This document shows positions 61,491-64,000 of a stretch of 64,000 nt of DNA, piece after piece. The DNA lies in contig CBDFHH010000005.1 in assembly GCA_965247665.1 (NCBI GenBank), forward strand, positions 1,674,001 through 1,738,000, in the 5' to 3' direction. Each line of letters starts with the position of its first letter. Position 1 is the stretch's first letter. The notes under the pieces are model-generated. The model was given only the letters and a program-made list of their open reading frames with translations. It did no database searches and was not told the origin of the DNA. Made by a program: the position numbers and the translations under genes. The DNA is from CAUZWH01 sp965247665. Its GTDB lineage: Bacteria > Pseudomonadota > Alphaproteobacteria > SHVV01.

Positions 61491-62468
61491 CTAGCTGCCG
61501 GCCTGCTTGCGGTATTCGAACGAAGCGTCGTAGCGCGATTGGATGTAGTCGCCGACCCGCACCGATTCGAATCGCGGTGCCTCGCCCTCGTAGGCGGGGA
61601 CCACGACGGTGTCGGCGTTGGGATCGACGAACATCGCGACCGAATAGCGCTCGACACCCGAACTGTTGACCACACGGTGCGGCGTTGACTTGAAGTGATC
61701 GTTCGACCACCGGGCCATCAGATCGCCGATGTTGACGACGAAGGTACCCGCGATCGGCACGGCCGTGACCCAATCGCCGTCCTTGGTGGCGACCTGCAGT
61801 CCGCCGACCTCGTCCTGATATACCAGCGTCAGGCAGCCATAGTCGGTATGCGGACCGACGCCGAACTGTTGCTCGCCGAGTTCGGCGGCCTGCGGCGGGT
61901 AGTAAACCAGGCTGCCGCGCGAGACGGGTCTGTCGAAGCTGCCGACGAAATAGTCGAGCGGTAGATCCAGGCTCGCCGCAAACGCGCGCAGCAAATGGCG
62001 GCCGCACAGGTGCGTCGCGGCGAAGAATTCGTTGAGCACCGGCTGCATGTCCCGCAGAAACCCTGGCCACACGTTGGGCGCGAGGATGCTGCCGGCGAGG
62101 TAATCGGGGTCGTCGTCGGCAATGTCGAGACCCCAGACATAACTCTCTTTGAGATCGCTGAGCGCGTTCTCATACATCTTGGCTTCGCCGATGCGCAGGA
62201 AACCGCGGTGGCTGCCGCCGCGCATCGCCACGGTAAGCTTCTCGTCCTGGGGTCGGGCGAAGAATCGCCGTGCAGTGGCTTGCGCTTTGGCAATCGTCGC
62301 TTCGGGAACACCGTGGTTCCTGATGTAGAAAAAGCCGGTGTCCTCGGCGGCACGTCGCATTTCCGCGGCTACACGGCCGTAGCCACCCGGGTCCGCAGCC
62401 AACACGGGGGCAAGATCGATTACCGGAATCTCCGACTCGGAGATCTGTTTCGCGGTCGCGTAGGCCAA
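61491..62468 (-). CDS. Isopenicillin N synthase-like 2-oxoglutarate/Fe(II) oxygenase
   Basis: The 325-residue protein has the DIOX N-terminal block IPVIDLAPVLAADPGGYGRVAAEMRRAAEDTGFFYIRNHGVPE, the HxD iron ligands in VGPHTDYGCLTLVYQDEVGGLQV, the second His in STPHRVVNSSGVERYSVAMFVDPN and the R-x-S (ERYSVA) for 2-oxoglutarate. These are typical of bacterial IPNS/ethylene-forming-like dioxygenases that hydroxylate or cyclise small molecules. It precedes the creatininase-like gene and follows the HD-domain gene in one operon. Confidence 0.92.
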   Translation of the reverse strand: MAYATAKQISESEIPVIDLAPVLAADPGGYGRVAAEMRRAAEDTGFFYIRNHGVPEATIAKAQATARRFFARPQDEKLTVAMRGGSHRGFLRIGEAKMYENALSDLKESYVWGLDIADDDPDYLAGSILAPNVWPGFLRDMQPVLNEFFAATHLCGRHLLRAFAASLDLPLDYFVGSFDRPVSRGSLVYYPPQAAELGEQQFGVGPHTDYGCLTLVYQDEVGGLQVATKDGDWVTAVPIAGTFVVNIGDLMARWSNDHFKSTPHRVVNSSGVERYSVAMFVDPNADTVVVPAYEGEAPRFESVRVGDYIQSRYDASFEYRKQAGS

Positions 62469-62477
62469 GCCGACTCC

Positions 62478-63143
62478 TTAGTCGATGGTGTGGATCGGAC
62501 GCGGCGGCCGGGAAAAGACTCGCTTGACCAGTGGCACGAACTCTCGGAGAGGCGCGTTCTCATAGTTTGGATCGAGCGAGCAGATGTCATATTTGCGCAC
62601 CCACTCGGCCGCATATTCGAAGTGGGGATGACCACGCCAGCGCTCGCGCTCATGCGGATCCGCGCCGGGCAGTTCACGGCAGTGCAGAGCCTGGAAGATC
62701 GCGTGGCGCCGCACTATCCACACGTTCTTCGGCGAAACATAGGGGCCAAACAGCGCGATCGCGAATTCCGAATGTGCGCTCGGCGCGACCACGAAACCGA
62801 TATCGTGCAGCAACGTCACGACCACGGTTTCTTCGTCGCACCCGTCGCGCAGGGCCATTGTCGCGGACTGCAAGCAGTGGCCGTAATTGTTGATGAGGTA
62901 GCCGAACGAGGGGTCGTCGCGCTGCGCCGACAGCATCGTGAGTACCGCGTCGGCCTGGCGCTCGCCGTAGTAAGGCGTGCGCTGGGCGTTGAGCCGGTCC
63001 CAGTCCTGTGTGGCGAAATCGTCGAGATTGGTCTTCTCGATGTGGGCCCAACCGGCGTGTGCCAGTCGTGCGCGACCGCCGCCGGCGCGAGCCGCCGCAG
63101 CATCCTCGGTTACCACGGTCGAACCGGCGCGGGTAGCTGGCAT
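62478..63143 (-). CDS. HD-domain protein, PhnZ/MIOX-like diiron oxygenase family
   Basis: The 221-residue protein contains YYGERQADAVL, FGYLINNYGHCLQSATMALRDG, VVVTLLHDIGFVV (the HD pair), SAHSEFAIALFGPYVSPKNVWIVRRHAIFQ and KYDICSLDPNYENAPLREFVPLVKRVF. The spacing of His, His-Asp, His, His and distal Asp matches the mixed-valence diiron HD oxygenases PhnZ and TmpB, which cleave a C-P bond after hydroxylation by a 2OG oxygenase. The adjacent 2OG oxygenase mirrors the PhnY/PhnZ and TmpA/TmpB pairing. C-P specificity is not established here. Confidence 0.75.
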   Translation of the reverse strand: MPATRAGSTVVTEDAAAARAGGGRARLAHAGWAHIEKTNLDDFATQDWDRLNAQRTPYYGERQADAVLTMLSAQRDDPSFGYLINNYGHCLQSATMALRDGCDEETVVVTLLHDIGFVVAPSAHSEFAIALFGPYVSPKNVWIVRRHAIFQALHCRELPGADPHERERWRGHPHFEYAAEWVRKYDICSLDPNYENAPLREFVPLVKRVFSRPPRPIHTID

Positions 63144-63154
63144 GGCGGCGTTCC

Positions 63155-64000
63155 TCAGAGTTGGTCTTCGGCGATGATCTCGGGAGGGGTAAAAGCCCCG
63201 ATCGGAGGCAGCCGGCCGTCAAAGCGTTCAACCTCGACCAGCGCCGATTGTGCGCTCGGTCCTTGTGCCAGTCTCGACGTGCCCTTGTCGCGCGTCAACA
63301 CGTTGGGATTGCCGTGGCGATCAAGGCCGCCGGGCTTCTCGGGGTCGTACCAGGCGCCGGTTTGAAATTGCAGCACCTCGGGGCGGATATCTTCGGTGAC
63401 AATGGCGCCGGCGAGGCACTCGCCGCGATCGTTGAACACGCGAATGACGTCACCGTCGGAAATACCCCGCGCCACAGCGTCGTCGGGGTGGATCAGCACC
63501 GGTTCACGGCCTTTGATCTTGCTGGCCTGAGCGGTTTTGCCGAGATCGAGCTGACTGTGCAGCCGCGTCTTCGGCTGGTTCGAGATCATGTGCAGCGGAT
63601 GACGGGCCGTCCCCGGCGCACCAAGCCACTCGTAAGGTTCGCGCCACACCGGGTGGCCCGGACAGTCTTCGTAGTCGAAATCGGCGATCCGCGAAGAGTA
63701 GATTTCGATCTTGCCGCTCGGCGTGTTGAGCCGACGGTTGTCCGGGTCGTTGCGGAAATCGGCCAAGAGCACGCGATCGGCTTCCGATCCGGGAAAGATG
63801 AACTCGCCGGCCTCCCAGAACTGCTCGAATTCCGGCGCTTGGACATCGCGCTGAGCGGCGCGTTGGCGCAGCTGGTTGTAGAGATAGCGTAGCCACTCCT
63901 CCTCGGTGCGGTTTTCCGTGTAGGTTTCGTGCGCGCCCAAGCGCTCCGCCAATCCGGCGAAAGTCTGGTAGTCGTTGCGGGCTTCGCCGACGGCGTCGAT
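63155..64000 (-). CDS. Molybdopterin-dependent oxidoreductase (BisC/DMSO reductase-like), C-terminal part
   Basis: The frame is open to the window edge; 281 codons are visible. It includes ISNQPKTRLHSQLDLGKTAQASKIKGREPVLIHPDDAVARGISDGDVIRVFNDRGECLAGAIVTEDIRPEVLQFQTGAWYDPEKPGGLDRHGNPNVLTRDKGTSRLAQGPSAQ in pattern: the terminal molybdopterin dinucleotide-binding domain of biotin sulfoxide/DMSO/TMAO reductases. The blocks GTSRLAQG and ALVEVERFDG near the end are typical. The Mo active site lies outside. It is transcribed toward the HD-domain gene, 12 bases away, and is probably the first gene of that cluster. Confidence 0.9.
   Translation of the reverse strand: MDAVGEARNDYQTFAGLAERLGAHETYTENRTEEEWLRYLYNQLRQRAAQRDVQAPEFEQFWEAGEFIFPGSEADRVLLADFRNDPDNRRLNTPSGKIEIYSSRIADFDYEDCPGHPVWREPYEWLGAPGTARHPLHMISNQPKTRLHSQLDLGKTAQASKIKGREPVLIHPDDAVARGISDGDVIRVFNDRGECLAGAIVTEDIRPEVLQFQTGAWYDPEKPGGLDRHGNPNVLTRDKGTSRLAQGPSAQSALVEVERFDGRLPPIGAFTPPEIIAEDQL

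Noticed and set aside
60711..64000. Phosphonate degradation operon
   Set aside because: The HD protein is PhnZ-like, but the oxygenase is IPNS-like rather than PhnY, and no other phosphonate gene is present, so the name was not used.

Overview
The window looks like a chromosomal accessory region of a GC-rich alphaproteobacterium, probably a soil or aquatic heterotroph. Evidence: the sigma-70 protein carries typical alphaproteobacterial core regions, GTG and TTG starts are common, and many genes belong to families typical of aromatic and N-heterocycle catabolism (Rieske oxygenases, 2OG-Fe oxygenases, luciferase-like monooxygenases, VOC proteins, amidohydrolases, periplasmic binding proteins). 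No tRNA, rRNA or CRISPR array was seen. Genus cannot be assigned by eye.

Layout. 1-6 kb: tail of a Rieske oxygenase, small monooxygenase, ISL3-type transposase remnant, class III cyclase, VOC protein, ankyrin-repeat protein abutting a truncated ABC ATPase and a frameshifted ABC permease. 6-12 kb: amidase remnant, two TauD-type dioxygenases, an unidentified small protein, an intact amidase, a nitroreductase. 12-17 kb: Rieske alpha/beta pair, VOC protein, second Rieske alpha subunit with a luciferase-like oxidoreductase. 17-24 kb: GntR/FCD regulator divergent from a catabolic operon (FAH-family gene broken by one stop codon, binding protein, two amidohydrolases, a protein of three tandem RidA domains), with a palindromic operator between them. 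24-32 kb: cupin gene, rpoD, hemolysin-III family protein, broken metallopeptidase, RNA helicase with a desaturase remnant upstream, cold-shock protein, several very small genes. 32.6-34.4 kb: mosaic duplication of pieces from the 19-25 kb region, interrupted by a methyltransferase insert flanked by 7-bp direct repeats.

34-52 kb: MFS transporter, branched-chain-type binding protein, then a tight minus-strand operon (CMD-family protein, alpha/beta hydrolase, NicX-like ring-cleavage dioxygenase, luciferase-like monooxygenase), then GFA, cupin, a thioesterase broken by a stop codon, another luciferase-like enzyme, SDR, hydantoinase A and B separated by an IS5 fragment and a nitrobindin-like gene, and a thiolase. 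52-61 kb: IF-1, a DNA repair methyltransferase and a complete five-enzyme histidine utilisation set (hutF, hutI, hutG, hutH, hutU). 60.7-64 kb: creatininase-family protein, 2OG-Fe oxygenase, PhnZ-like HD protein and the C-terminal part of a molybdopterin oxidoreductase.

The strongest candidates for undescribed biology are the NicX-like operon, the triple-RidA operon, the HyuA/HyuB/thiolase cluster and the oxygenase/HD/molybdoenzyme cluster; substrates of all four are inferred. The region also shows decay: at least five broken or truncated genes sit among intact ones. Some single-base lesions could be assembly errors.
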